NCBI GenBank assembly: GCA_002438305.1
Contig: DJUI01000086.1
Location: 8,372 to 15,463, forward strand
Origin: Staphylococcaceae bacterium UBA6286
Lineage (GTDB): Bacteria; Bacillota; Bacilli; Staphylococcales; Staphylococcaceae
DNA: 7,092 nt
Reading direction: 5' to 3'
Part shown: piece after piece, positions 1 through 5,943 of the stretch
Layout of the letters: each line of letters begins with the position of its first letter
Numbering within the stretch: the stretch's first letter is position 1
Notes under the pieces: generated by a model
The model's database searches: none
The model's input: only the letters and a program-made list of their open reading frames with translations
Told to the model about the DNA's origin: nothing
Made by a program: the position numbers and the translations under genes

Positions 1-605
1 CTGATAAAGCAGTCAACCCGCCGAATATTATGGGCGCAACTAAGCGTTGGGCGGAGATGATTGTACAGAATCTAGCCAGCCGTTCAAATACAAAATTTGT
101 TGCTGTGCGTTTCGGTAATGTGCTTGGCAGCAGAGGTTCTGTCATCCCATTGTTCAAACAGCAGATTGAAAAAGGTGGTCCGGTCACTGTAACTCATCCA
201 GATATTACGCGTTACTTTATGACTATCCCTGAGGCGAGCCGTCTTGTTATCCAAGCAGGTGTTCTTGCTAAAGGGGGAGAAGTGTTCGTCCTGGATATGG
301 GTAAACCAGTTAAAATTGTAGACTTAGCAAAGAATGTAATTGAACTTGCAGGTTACAGTATTGATGAAATCGGTATAGAATTTACAGGTCTTAGACCTGG
401 TGAAAAAATGTATGAAGAGCTATTAAATGAAAATGAAGTTTCTGAAGCTCAAGTTCATGAAATGATTTATGTCGGTAAAGCAGTGCCTAAAGATTATGAG
501 TCATTGATGGCTGATATTGAGCGCTTACCATATTTAACTGATGAGGAAATCAAGGAACTAGTCATTGGAGAAGCAAATAAAAATTTTGATTATCCTGCCA
601 TTTAA
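1..605 (+). CDS. CapD/EpsC-type UDP-GlcNAc 4,6-dehydratase, C-terminal part (5' end outside window)
   Basis: This is the C-terminal 200 residues of a nucleoside-diphosphate-sugar dehydratase of the extended SDR family. The frame is open to the left edge: the first full codon is base 3, and bases 1-2 fit the end of a Thr codon, giving the family motif (T)DKAVNP followed by MGATKR. The ATG at base 30 is therefore internal, not the start. The long membrane-anchored CapD/PglF class carries Met in place of the usual SDR catalytic Tyr, as seen here (M-G-A-T-K, fragment residues 10-14). Further family blocks are [14 protein letters not shown], the [10 protein letters not shown] stretch and [12 protein letters not shown]. 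Known members remove water from UDP-GlcNAc to give a UDP-4-keto-6-deoxy sugar, the substrate for the aminotransferase encoded downstream at 3452. Whether the full protein has the usual N-terminal membrane segments (about 600 aa) cannot be seen. The product may retain or invert C5. Confidence 0.93.
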   Translation, partial: DKAVNPPNIMGATKRWAEMIVQNLASRSNTKFVAVRFGNVLGSRGSVIPLFKQQIEKGGPVTVTHPDITRYFMTIPEASRLVIQAGVLAKGGEVFVLDMGKPVKIVDLAKNVIELAGYSIDEIGIEFTGLRPGEKMYEELLNENEVSEAQVHEMIYVGKAVPKDYESLMADIERLPYLTDEEIKELVIGEANKNFDYPAI

Positions 606-638
606 CAGCCGTAAATAAGAATTAGGAGTACATCTAAT

Positions 639-1847
639 ATGGACAAAGGTTACTTAAGAACACTATTCATCTTTACTATTTTTATAACATTGATGTTTTT
701 AATAACAATCGGTTTGTATTATGTAAGTCTGGCAACTGGATATCATGGACTGGCAATCCCCATTCTTGGCGGGAGCGACGATGGCGTGTTCTATTTTGAA
801 AATGCACTTGAAATCAAGAATGGCGGAAATGCCATTCTTACTTCAGTGCATGTTGTTGTATTAGGCTACATTTTAAAGTTATTCGATACAGAATATGTCT
901 TTGCTTTGAAAATGTTTAATTTTACAGGCGTTATTTTATTTGCAATAGTGAGTTATTTCTTAGTTAGACTGCTCGCTGGCCGTAGACATGTATTGAACGT
1001 CTATAGTTTGTTTCTAGGAATGATGATGCTGTTTGTCAGTTTTGTATATGTATCTACCATATCAATTATACGTGATGTCTGGATCTTTGACTTTTTCTTA
1101 CTGACAGTTTTATTCTTTGCACTGTATTTAAAATCGAAAAGTCCACTGAAAGTTCTATATATTATACCTATTGTAATTTCTATGATTCTTCTCTTCAGTT
1201 ATCGTGATTACGCTGCAGCAAGTTTTCTGGGAGCAGCATTATTTTTTCTTTTCTTCAACAGAAAAAATAAATCTGCAAATAGTGTATTAGTCATCTCAGC
1301 TATCATCATCGTACTTGGAATCTACTATACATTATTGAAAAACTTTGAAATTCCCTTTGTTGGTTTGTCATTAAGTGACGCATTGAACTACCGTAAAAAT
1401 GGTCAGGAATTGTATGCCGGTGCCAGTCAACTGAATATTTCACTGGACCAGCCTAATTATCTGTTTTTCCTCTTTAATTATATTTACAGTTTAATGAGCA
1501 ATGCCCTTGGACCATTACCATTTCAAGTAAGAGGATTCAGTACACTAGTCCTCTTTGTCACTGAAACCATTCCCATGGCCTGTATTTTTTATTATTTATG
1601 GAAACATAGAAGTTCACTGGAATATTTAGATAAGATGCTTCTTACTCAAAGTTTAATCTGGTTTTTATTTATCGGTATTACAAATGATAATTTGGGAACG
1701 GGCTCTAGACTTAGAATTTCAGGCTATTTGTTTATTCTCCTAGTATTTATCAAAGTTTTCTATATGACGAAATGGGGTAATTCAATCGATGATAAAGAAG
1801 ATGCCCGACTGAAAAGACATCATGTTATTAAAAAGAATGAGGTGTAA
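639..1847 (+). CDS. Multi-pass membrane protein, probable Wzy-like polysaccharide polymerase or GT-C glycosyltransferase
   Basis: A 402-aa, very hydrophobic protein with about 10-12 membrane segments by eye (roughly residues 8-30, 68-81, 90-110, 119-140, 146-165, 170-187, 193-206, 214-232, 274-290, 301-320, 334-348 and 361-376). The charged tail from about 380 (DDKEDARLKRHH) should be cytoplasmic. A first loop after segment 1 carries GGSDDG (44-49), reminiscent of the acidic first-loop motif of GT-C glycosyltransferases. RD pairs at 145-146 and 189-190, a long polar loop at about 235-272, and GTGSRLR near 353-359 resemble the Arg-bearing loops of Wzy/EpsG-type polymerases. The start is supported by AGGAG at 624-628, 10 nt upstream. 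Position inside an exopolysaccharide operon between the dehydratase and the initiating transferase fits assembly or polymerisation of lipid-linked repeats at the membrane. I do not recognise a named family, and polymerase versus glycosyltransferase is unresolved. Confidence 0.8.
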   Translation: MDKGYLRTLFIFTIFITLMFLITIGLYYVSLATGYHGLAIPILGGSDDGVFYFENALEIKNGGNAILTSVHVVVLGYILKLFDTEYVFALKMFNFTGVILFAIVSYFLVRLLAGRRHVLNVYSLFLGMMMLFVSFVYVSTISIIRDVWIFDFFLLTVLFFALYLKSKSPLKVLYIIPIVISMILLFSYRDYAAASFLGAALFFLFFNRKNKSANSVLVISAIIIVLGIYYTLLKNFEIPFVGLSLSDALNYRKNGQELYAGASQLNISLDQPNYLFFLFNYIYSLMSNALGPLPFQVRGFSTLVLFVTETIPMACIFYYLWKHRSSLEYLDKMLLTQSLIWFLFIGITNDNLGTGSRLRISGYLFILLVFIKVFYMTKWGNSIDDKEDARLKRHHVIKKNEV

Positions 1848-1850
1848 TTA

Positions 1851-2831
1851 ATGGATACGCATCAATTGAAAGAAGAATTTATAGAAGAACACTATGACTC
1901 AATCATGTTAGCAACCACATCAAATCACAACTCTGACTTTCTGCGGTTACCTGATAAGTTGATCAACAGTCAGAAATGTATGAGTTTCTCTGTGGCGAGT
2001 GAAGATATTGCCAAAGACATCATCACTGTATTTGATGATCTTGCTTTTTATATATATGTGGATGTTGAACGTAAGCAGAATATTGACTTATATAGAATCG
2101 TCAGAGAGTATAGTCGACATTCAAAGTTAAGAGAAATCAAACCTAATGACCTCGCCATGGATGCGGCTGACATATTGATTTATAAATCTGTCAAAGATAA
2201 AGAAAAAAATATCATTATTGTCGGTACGGGTAATATTGGAATTAAACTTGCGATCAGACTTGCGGAAAGAAATTACAATGTGTTTCTTCATGGGCGAAAT
2301 AAAGAAAAAGTGGATCTATTTGTCCAGATGATTAATAAAATGCTTCCTAGATATACGAAAAGAATAAAAGTTTGGGAAGAGGAACCGATTGATGTGCTAT
2401 GTACGATGATATCTGCAACTGAAGTGATTGATGAGCACTATTTAGACTTTTTCAATGAAGGTGCACTTGCAATCGACGGCGGCATTGGAAACTTCAAAAA
2501 ATCATTTATTAAACGTGCACTGGCTGAAGGATATAATATTATTAGATTGGACGTACGTATCTCCAATGATGTATTGAACGGAATTGATCAATCATTCAAT
2601 TCTACATTCTTTACTGAAATCAAAGGAGAACGGACACTGAATACAGTGCATATTGTTTCTGGAGGTATCATTGGACAAAACGGTGATATCATTGTTGACA
2701 GGATTGTCAAACCGCAGCGAGTCATCGGTGCTGCTAATGGTATTGGTGGTGTGAAACGAAAAGAGGAACTCACCCATGAAGATATCGAGAAAATCAGGCT
2801 TGTTAATGAAGCTATAAAGGAGCAGAAATAA
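1851..2831 (+). CDS. Putative NAD(P)-binding Rossmann-fold oxidoreductase of unknown substrate in polysaccharide operon
   Basis: A soluble 326-aa protein with no signal peptide or membrane segment. Residues 1 to about 115 form an N-terminal region I cannot assign. From 119 there is a classical Rossmann entry: a hydrophobic strand, then GTGNIG (125-130), helix, then VFLHGRN (144-150), where Arg149 after the second strand favours NADP(H). DVLCTMISAT (181-190) and ALAIDGGIGNF (205-215) resemble the strand-4/5 blocks of shikimate/quinate or methylene-tetrahydrofolate dehydrogenase-like domains. The C-terminal part is Gly-rich (GGIIGQNGDI, then a GAANGIGGV stretch at 293-301). The gene starts 3 nt after the membrane-protein stop, with its GAGGTG ribosome site inside that gene's end, and its stop overlaps the next start (TAATG), so it is co-translated with polysaccharide genes. 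The inferred role is an oxidation or reduction on a sugar or a sugar modification. This is not a standard member of EPS clusters known to me, and the function is open. Confidence 0.78.
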   Translation: MDTHQLKEEFIEEHYDSIMLATTSNHNSDFLRLPDKLINSQKCMSFSVASEDIAKDIITVFDDLAFYIYVDVERKQNIDLYRIVREYSRHSKLREIKPNDLAMDAADILIYKSVKDKEKNIIIVGTGNIGIKLAIRLAERNYNVFLHGRNKEKVDLFVQMINKMLPRYTKRIKVWEEEPIDVLCTMISATEVIDEHYLDFFNEGALAIDGGIGNFKKSFIKRALAEGYNIIRLDVRISNDVLNGIDQSFNSTFFTEIKGERTLNTVHIVSGGIIGQNGDIIVDRIVKPQRVIGAANGIGGVKRKEELTHEDIEKIRLVNEAIKEQK

Positions 2832-3424
2832 TGTTAAAAAGACTATTTGATGTGACCATCGCAGCAACAGCTATTGTAGCATTGAGTCCAGTCATTGTAA
2901 CGTCTGCCGTGTTAATAAAGAAAAAACTCGGCTCTCCTGTACTATTCAAACAGACTCGTCCCGGTAAAGATGGTGAACCTTTTGAAATATACAAATTTCG
3001 CACGATGACCGATGCACGTGATGAGAAAGGAGCGCTACTTCCCGATGATGCTCGGCTAACTCCATTTGGTGAAACGATTCGGAAATTAAGTATCGATGAA
3101 CTCCCTCAATTATTTAATGTCTTGAAAGGAGATATCAGTCTTGTAGGCCCTCGGCCATTATTAATGCAGTACGTCCCATTATATAATGAGCATCAGCAGA
3201 GAAGGATGGAAGTCCGACCCGGAATTACTGGCTGGGCACAAGTAAACGGCCGTAATAATATTAACTGGGAAGATAAATTCAATCTTGATGTGTGGTACGT
3301 TGACCATCAAAGTTTTATACTTGATATGTATATCTTGTTGTTAACAGTATTTAAGGTATTTAAGCGGTCAAATATCAGTCAGGATGGACATGCAACGACT
3401 TCTGTATTTAAAGGAAATCAATAA
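2831..3424 (+). CDS. Initiating sugar-phosphate transferase (EpsL/CapM/PglC-type polyprenyl-phosphate phosphoglycosyl transferase)
   Basis: A 197-aa monotopic phosphoglycosyl transferase of the bacterial sugar transferase family, complete at the usual length of the short (PglC-like) class. It has the N-terminal re-entrant hydrophobic helix (about 5-29, broken at Pro20), then FKQTRPG (39-45), IYKFRTM (53-59), the catalytic Asp-Glu dyad D89-E90 in LSIDELPQLFN, GDISLVGPRPLL (100-111) and RPGITGWAQVNGRN (129-142). Characterised relatives move a sugar-1-phosphate from a UDP-sugar onto undecaprenyl phosphate at the inner face of the membrane, starting repeat-unit synthesis. Pairing with a 4,6-dehydratase and a PglE-type aminotransferase suggests that a diamino- or 4-amino-trideoxy sugar is the substrate (inference). 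The start codon overlaps the previous stop by one base, and AAGGAG at 2817-2822 lies 8 nt upstream, indicating translational coupling. UDP-sugar specificity cannot be read from the sequence. Confidence 0.94.
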   Translation: MLKRLFDVTIAATAIVALSPVIVTSAVLIKKKLGSPVLFKQTRPGKDGEPFEIYKFRTMTDARDEKGALLPDDARLTPFGETIRKLSIDELPQLFNVLKGDISLVGPRPLLMQYVPLYNEHQQRRMEVRPGITGWAQVNGRNNINWEDKFNLDVWYVDHQSFILDMYILLLTVFKVFKRSNISQDGHATTSVFKGNQ

Positions 3425-3451
3425 TAAGATAATAGAGGGAAGGCAAAACCT

Positions 3452-4588
3452 ATGAATAAGAGAATCCATTTATCAATTGCCCATATGGGTGGTAACGAAC
3501 AGAAATATACTAATGAAGCTTTTGAACAGAACTGGGTGGCTCCGTTAGGACCCAATGTGGATGCATTTGAAGAAGTAGTAGCCGACTACAGTGATAGAGC
3601 AGCAGCTGCAGCACTATCTTCAGGTACTGCAGCACTGCATCTAGCTGTCAAACTGTTAGACATTAAACAAGGTGATACTGTTTTCTGTTCATCATTAACA
3701 TTTATTGCGAGTGCTAATCCTATAGTATACGAGAAAGCGCAACCTGTTTTTATTGACTCAGACCGTGATACTTGGAATATGTCACCACAAGCATTGGAAA
3801 GAGCGTTAAAGGAAGCTAATGAAAATAGTCAATTACCAAAAGCAGTGATTATCGTCAATCTATATGGACAACCTGCAAAAATGGACGAACTGCTTGCGCT
3901 TTGTGACGAATATAATGTTCCTGTCATTGAAGATGCAGCAGAAAGTCTCGGTGCATTGTATAAAGGTCGTAAATCGGGGTCGTTCGGTAAGTTTTCAATC
4001 TTCTCGTTCAATGGTAACAAAATTATTACGACGAGTGGCGGCGGTATGCTGCTGGCAGATGATGAGGAGCTGATTACTAAAGCTAGGTTTTTAGCGACTC
4101 AGGCGAGAGATAAAGCTCTGCATTATCAGCATAGTGTCGCCGGTTATAATTACCGATTAAGCAATGTGCTGGCAGGTATCGGCCGCGGACAGATGGAAGT
4201 ACTGGAAGATCGCGTGACGAGAAGACGTGAAATCTTCAATATATATAAAGAAGTGCTGGGAGATATTCCGGGTGTTGACTTTATGCCTGAACTAGAAAAA
4301 ACGAAGTCGAATCGCTGGTTGACTGCACTGACATTAAATAGTGACAAGATCAAAGTGACACCTGTTGAATTGATTAACTATTTAGCTGAGCATAACATTG
4401 AAGCACGTCCTGTATGGAAACCACTTCATATGCAGCCTTTATTTGAAGGATGCAAATATTATCCTCATGAAGAAGATGTAGCTAAAGATTTATTTGAAAA
4501 TGGTCTATGTATCCCGTCAGCCACAGTGATGACTGATGAAGATGTACATTTTGTTGCTGATCATATTAAAACATTTTTATCTAAGTAA
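3452..4588 (+). CDS. epsN: PLP-dependent sugar aminotransferase (DegT/DnrJ/EryC1 family, EpsN/PglE-like)
   Basis: A 378-aa aminotransferase of full family length, strongly similar from memory to Bacillus subtilis EpsN across its length (for example NWVAPLGP, FIDSDRDTWNMSP, ARPVWKPLHMQPLF). PLP-site features are visible: SSGTAALH (56-63) for phosphate binding, the IEDAAESLG block with Asp161 to pair the pyridine nitrogen, and SFNGNK with Lys190 as the Schiff-base lysine, followed by IITTSGGGM. NYRLSN (233-238) is the usual partner-subunit motif. Known members transfer the amino group of glutamate to C4 of a UDP-4-keto-6-deoxy-HexNAc, the product of a dehydratase such as the one at the window start. 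The ribosome site is AGGGAAGG at 3436-3443, 8 nt before the ATG, and the gap to the previous gene is 27 nt. It is the last gene of the operon, with a terminator directly after it. The symbol is by similarity to B. subtilis; the exact sugar product is inferred. Confidence 0.94.
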   Translation: MNKRIHLSIAHMGGNEQKYTNEAFEQNWVAPLGPNVDAFEEVVADYSDRAAAAALSSGTAALHLAVKLLDIKQGDTVFCSSLTFIASANPIVYEKAQPVFIDSDRDTWNMSPQALERALKEANENSQLPKAVIIVNLYGQPAKMDELLALCDEYNVPVIEDAAESLGALYKGRKSGSFGKFSIFSFNGNKIITTSGGGMLLADDEELITKARFLATQARDKALHYQHSVAGYNYRLSNVLAGIGRGQMEVLEDRVTRRREIFNIYKEVLGDIPGVDFMPELEKTKSNRWLTALTLNSDKIKVTPVELINYLAEHNIEARPVWKPLHMQPLFEGCKYYPHEEDVAKDLFENGLCIPSATVMTDEDVHFVADHIKTFLSK

Positions 4589-4618
4589 AAAAGCTGAAAA
4601 TTTATTTTCAGCTTTTTT
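4587..4618 (+). terminator. Rho-independent terminator of the exopolysaccharide operon
   Basis: A perfect 14-bp inverted repeat: left arm AAAAAAGCTGAAAA (4587-4600), loop TTTA (4601-4604), right arm TTTTCAGCTTTTTT (4605-4618). The right arm ends in six T, and the left arm starts inside the aminotransferase stop codon. The A-run on the left gives a U-tract on the opposite strand too, so it could act in both directions, although no opposite gene reaches it here. Confidence 0.92.
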
Positions 4619-4626
4619 CTTATAAT

Positions 4627-4655
4627 TACACATATTTTCTATATTCATGTATGAT
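4627..4655 (+). promoter_or_regulatory. Candidate sigma-A promoter for the DUF218 gene
   Basis: TACACA (4627-4632, 4 of 6 to TTGACA, allowing for the first T) and TATGAT (4650-4655, 5 of 6 to TATAAT) are separated by 17 nt, about 50 nt before the ATG at 4706. A promoter is needed somewhere in this 117-nt gap because a strong terminator closes the preceding operon. The -35 box is weak, so the exact position is tentative. Confidence 0.35.
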
Positions 4656-4705
4656 TAATCTAGCAATACTTAAATTTTTTGTGTGATAATGAGAAGAGGT
4701 GTTCT

Positions 4706-5296
4706 ATGAACCGAATCAAACGGACGTTAATGATTGCAGCTGGTTTAATTAGTTTATTGATTTTAATAGTGGTCGGCATTTTTGTGTATTGTTATAATCA
4801 TGTATCTCAAGGTGTAGCTCCTGTTAAGTCTGATGTCATTATTATGATTGATGGTGGAGATACAAATCGGTGGACTCAGGCTGGTAAACTGTATCAGGAA
4901 AATTATGCTCCGAAAGTAATCGTCTCACCAGTGATAAAGGAACCGGGGATTGATAATATTCAATCAATGATTGATGCTGGAGTCCCTAAAAAGGATTTGA
5001 TTCTTGAAACAAAAGCCACTTCGACATGGATCAATGCAACTAATACTTTAGCACTGATGAAGAAGAACCATTTGAAATCAGCTATTGTTGTGACGAGTGA
5101 TTATCATACAGCCCGTACAAAACTTGCCTATAATCGAGCTGACAAAGACAATAAGTTTGATATAACGGTTGTAGGTATCAGTGATAAAAATGGTGAGTAT
5201 TGGAATGAGACTGAAATTGGTAAACAACAGGCTAGAAGAGAAGCAGTGAAGTTACTAGCATACTGGTTAGGACTATACAAAGTTATTGATTTATAA
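4706..5296 (+). CDS. Membrane-anchored DUF218 / YdcF-SanA-like protein
   Basis: A 196-aa protein with a short basic N-terminus (MNRIKRTL), one strong membrane segment (about residues 8-29, no lipobox) and a DUF218-type domain after it, so it is probably anchored with the domain outside. DUF218 landmarks are SDVIIMIDGG (about 42-51) starting the first strand, an Arg in the following helix, ETKATSTWINATNT (the conserved E-x-S/T-T-x-x-N region) and the SAIVVTSDYHTARTKL block (T-S-x-x-H-x-x-R), which marks this family well. SanA/ElyC relatives affect envelope permeability and lipid-linked polysaccharide handling; the biochemical activity of this protein is unknown. I choose the ATG at 4706 over an upstream in-frame TTG at 4679 because AGAGG (4695-4699) lies 6 nt before it and the extra nine residues do not fit a membrane anchor. 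It follows the polysaccharide operon but is separated by a terminator, so it is probably transcribed alone. Confidence 0.85.
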   Translation: MNRIKRTLMIAAGLISLLILIVVGIFVYCYNHVSQGVAPVKSDVIIMIDGGDTNRWTQAGKLYQENYAPKVIVSPVIKEPGIDNIQSMIDAGVPKKDLILETKATSTWINATNTLALMKKNHLKSAIVVTSDYHTARTKLAYNRADKDNKFDITVVGISDKNGEYWNETEIGKQQARREAVKLLAYWLGLYKVIDL

Positions 5297-5320
5297 TGCA
5301 ATATGCTTGATTAATAAATT

Positions 5321-5365
5321 TTAAAAAGCGGCATACCTTATTATATAAGGTAGGCCGCTTTTTAA
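5321..5365. terminator. Bidirectional terminator between the DUF218 gene and nsrR
   Basis: A long imperfect hairpin. TTAAAAAGCGGC (5321-5332) pairs perfectly with GCCGCTTTTTAA (5354-5365). One A-G mismatch (5333/5353) follows, then TACCTTA (5334-5340) pairs with TAAGGTA (5346-5352) around a 5-nt loop. The GC-rich base is flanked by an A-run on one side and a T-run on the other, so it should terminate both convergent genes, whose stops lie about 25 nt (left) and 10 nt (right) away. Confidence 0.9.
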
Positions 5366-5374
5366 AGCATGTGG

Positions 5375-5809
5375 TTAATTGTCCTGTGTATGATCTAATG
5401 CCTGTATACGGTATCCTGGTGTTACATCTGCTAGTGTATATTGATCCAGTACATTGATATATGCAAACAGTGCCTCTCCTAACACCCGCTCCAGGCCGCA
5501 GTGACCAATCAAGGGACATGTATTGGTTTCAGGATTGAAACATTCGACTAACGTGAAGTTTTCTTCAGTCTTTCTGATTAAAGAGCCCACATTAATCTCT
5601 TCCGGTTTTAATTTAAGCATGATACCGCCACCACGTCAACGCACTGTAGTGATATATCCTAAAGTGGCTAAATGATGAACTACTTTCGTCAGATGATTTT
5701 TAGAGATACGATAAAATACTGCAATCTCATCTATTTGAGTCAAGTGATGTCTCGTTGCTAGAAACATTAAAACTCTTAATGAATAATCTGAATACAGAGT
5801 TAACTTCAT
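5375..5809 (-). pseudogene. nsrR: NsrR, Rrf2-family Fe-S nitric-oxide-sensing repressor, interrupted by an in-frame TGA
   Basis: Reading the minus strand from the ATG at 5809 gives MKLTLYSDYSLRVLMFLA, a winged-helix region with ISKNHLTKVVHHLATLGY, then TTVR, a TGA stop (5638-5636) and, in the same frame, RGGGIMLKLKPEEINVG. Recalled B. subtilis NsrR reads TIRGRGGGI at this point, so the TGA stands where a conserved Gly codon is expected (GGA to TGA, a single G-to-T change). Without it the protein would be 144 aa, normal for the family (about 146). The three cluster-binding cysteines are present in the C-terminal part (VECF, NTCP, GHCG). Upstream, AAGGAG (5824-5819) sits 9 nt from the ATG. Intact NsrR holds a [4Fe-4S] cluster, represses hmp, and releases DNA when NO attacks the cluster. 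The predicted products are a 57-aa helix-turn-helix fragment and, only if translation restarts at the ATG at 5620, an 81-aa C-terminal fragment. Gene identity is firm; the inactivation could be a sequencing error. Confidence 0.88.
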
Positions 5810-5836
5810 AGAATCTGACTCCTTATCAATACTGTG

Positions 5837-5864
5837 TTATTAATTGTTACAGATTAACAAACAA
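5837..5864 (-). promoter_or_regulatory. Candidate nsrR promoter
   Basis: On the minus strand, TTGTTT (5864-5859) and TAATAA (5842-5837) are 16 nt apart, with the -10 about 28 nt before the nsrR ATG and the ribosome site AAGGAG between. Both boxes match the sigma-A consensus only partly, and other registers in this AT-rich stretch are possible. Confidence 0.35.
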
Positions 5865-5876
5865 ATTGCAAAGCTA

Positions 5877-5905
5877 TTGTCTTTAGAGAAAAATTAAACT
5901 ATATT
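5877..5905 (+). promoter_or_regulatory. hmp promoter (sigma-A type)
   Basis: TTGTCT (5877-5882, 4 of 6 to TTGACA) and TATATT (5900-5905, 5 of 6 to TATAAT) are separated by an ideal 17 nt. Transcription would start near 5911-5913, inside the palindrome at 5906-5930, which is where a repressor would block initiation. Confidence 0.7.
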
Positions 5906-5930
5906 AAAGATGTATTTAAAATATATCTTT
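5906..5930. promoter_or_regulatory. NsrR operator upstream of hmp
   Basis: A 25-bp palindrome with arms AAAGATGTATTT (5906-5917) and AAATATATCTTT (5919-5930) around a single central A. Only one base pair is mismatched between the arms. It matches the known NsrR consensus of an 11-1-11 inverted repeat of AAGATGYATTT very closely. It begins directly after the -10 box and ends at the base before the ribosome site GGAGGG, so bound NsrR would cover the transcription start of hmp. The adjacent nsrR gene supports the assignment. Confidence 0.88.
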
Positions 5931-5936
5931 GGAGGG
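5931..5936 (+). promoter_or_regulatory. hmp ribosome binding site that fixes the start at 5944
   Basis: GGAGGG lies 7 nt before the ATG at 5944. An in-frame TTG at 5929 would put the ribosome site inside the coding region, so the ATG is the start. The resulting protein has the family's standard N-terminus and its numbering matches that of other flavohaemoglobins. Confidence 0.9.
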
Positions 5937-5943
5937 CTCCTAC

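Noticed and set aside
30..32. ATG as start of a short epimerase-like protein
   Set aside because: Homology to the conserved TDKAVNP motif continues to the left edge in the same frame, so this is an internal Met in the active-site motif.
2592..2867. Antisense open frames within the oxidoreductase, and similar ones within the aminotransferase and hmp
   Set aside because: They lie opposite well-supported genes, lack convincing ribosome sites and have no recognisable protein features.
4679..4705. Upstream TTG start extending the DUF218 protein by nine residues
   Set aside because: The ATG at 4706 has a ribosome site at proper spacing; the extension would include that site and adds a non-membrane N-terminus.
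5283..5519. Minus-strand open frame of 78 codons overlapping the end of the DUF218 gene and nsrR
   Set aside because: It runs through the bidirectional terminator and overlaps the real nsrR frame; the translation has no family features.
5636..5638. Selenocysteine or programmed recoding at the nsrR TGA
   Set aside because: The family residue is Gly, not Cys; no SECIS-like hairpin is apparent after it, and a point mutation or sequence error is simpler.
5929..5943. TTG start for Hmp five codons upstream
   Set aside because: It overlaps the operator and the GGAGGG ribosome site; the ATG at 5944 gives the standard family N-terminus and residue numbering.
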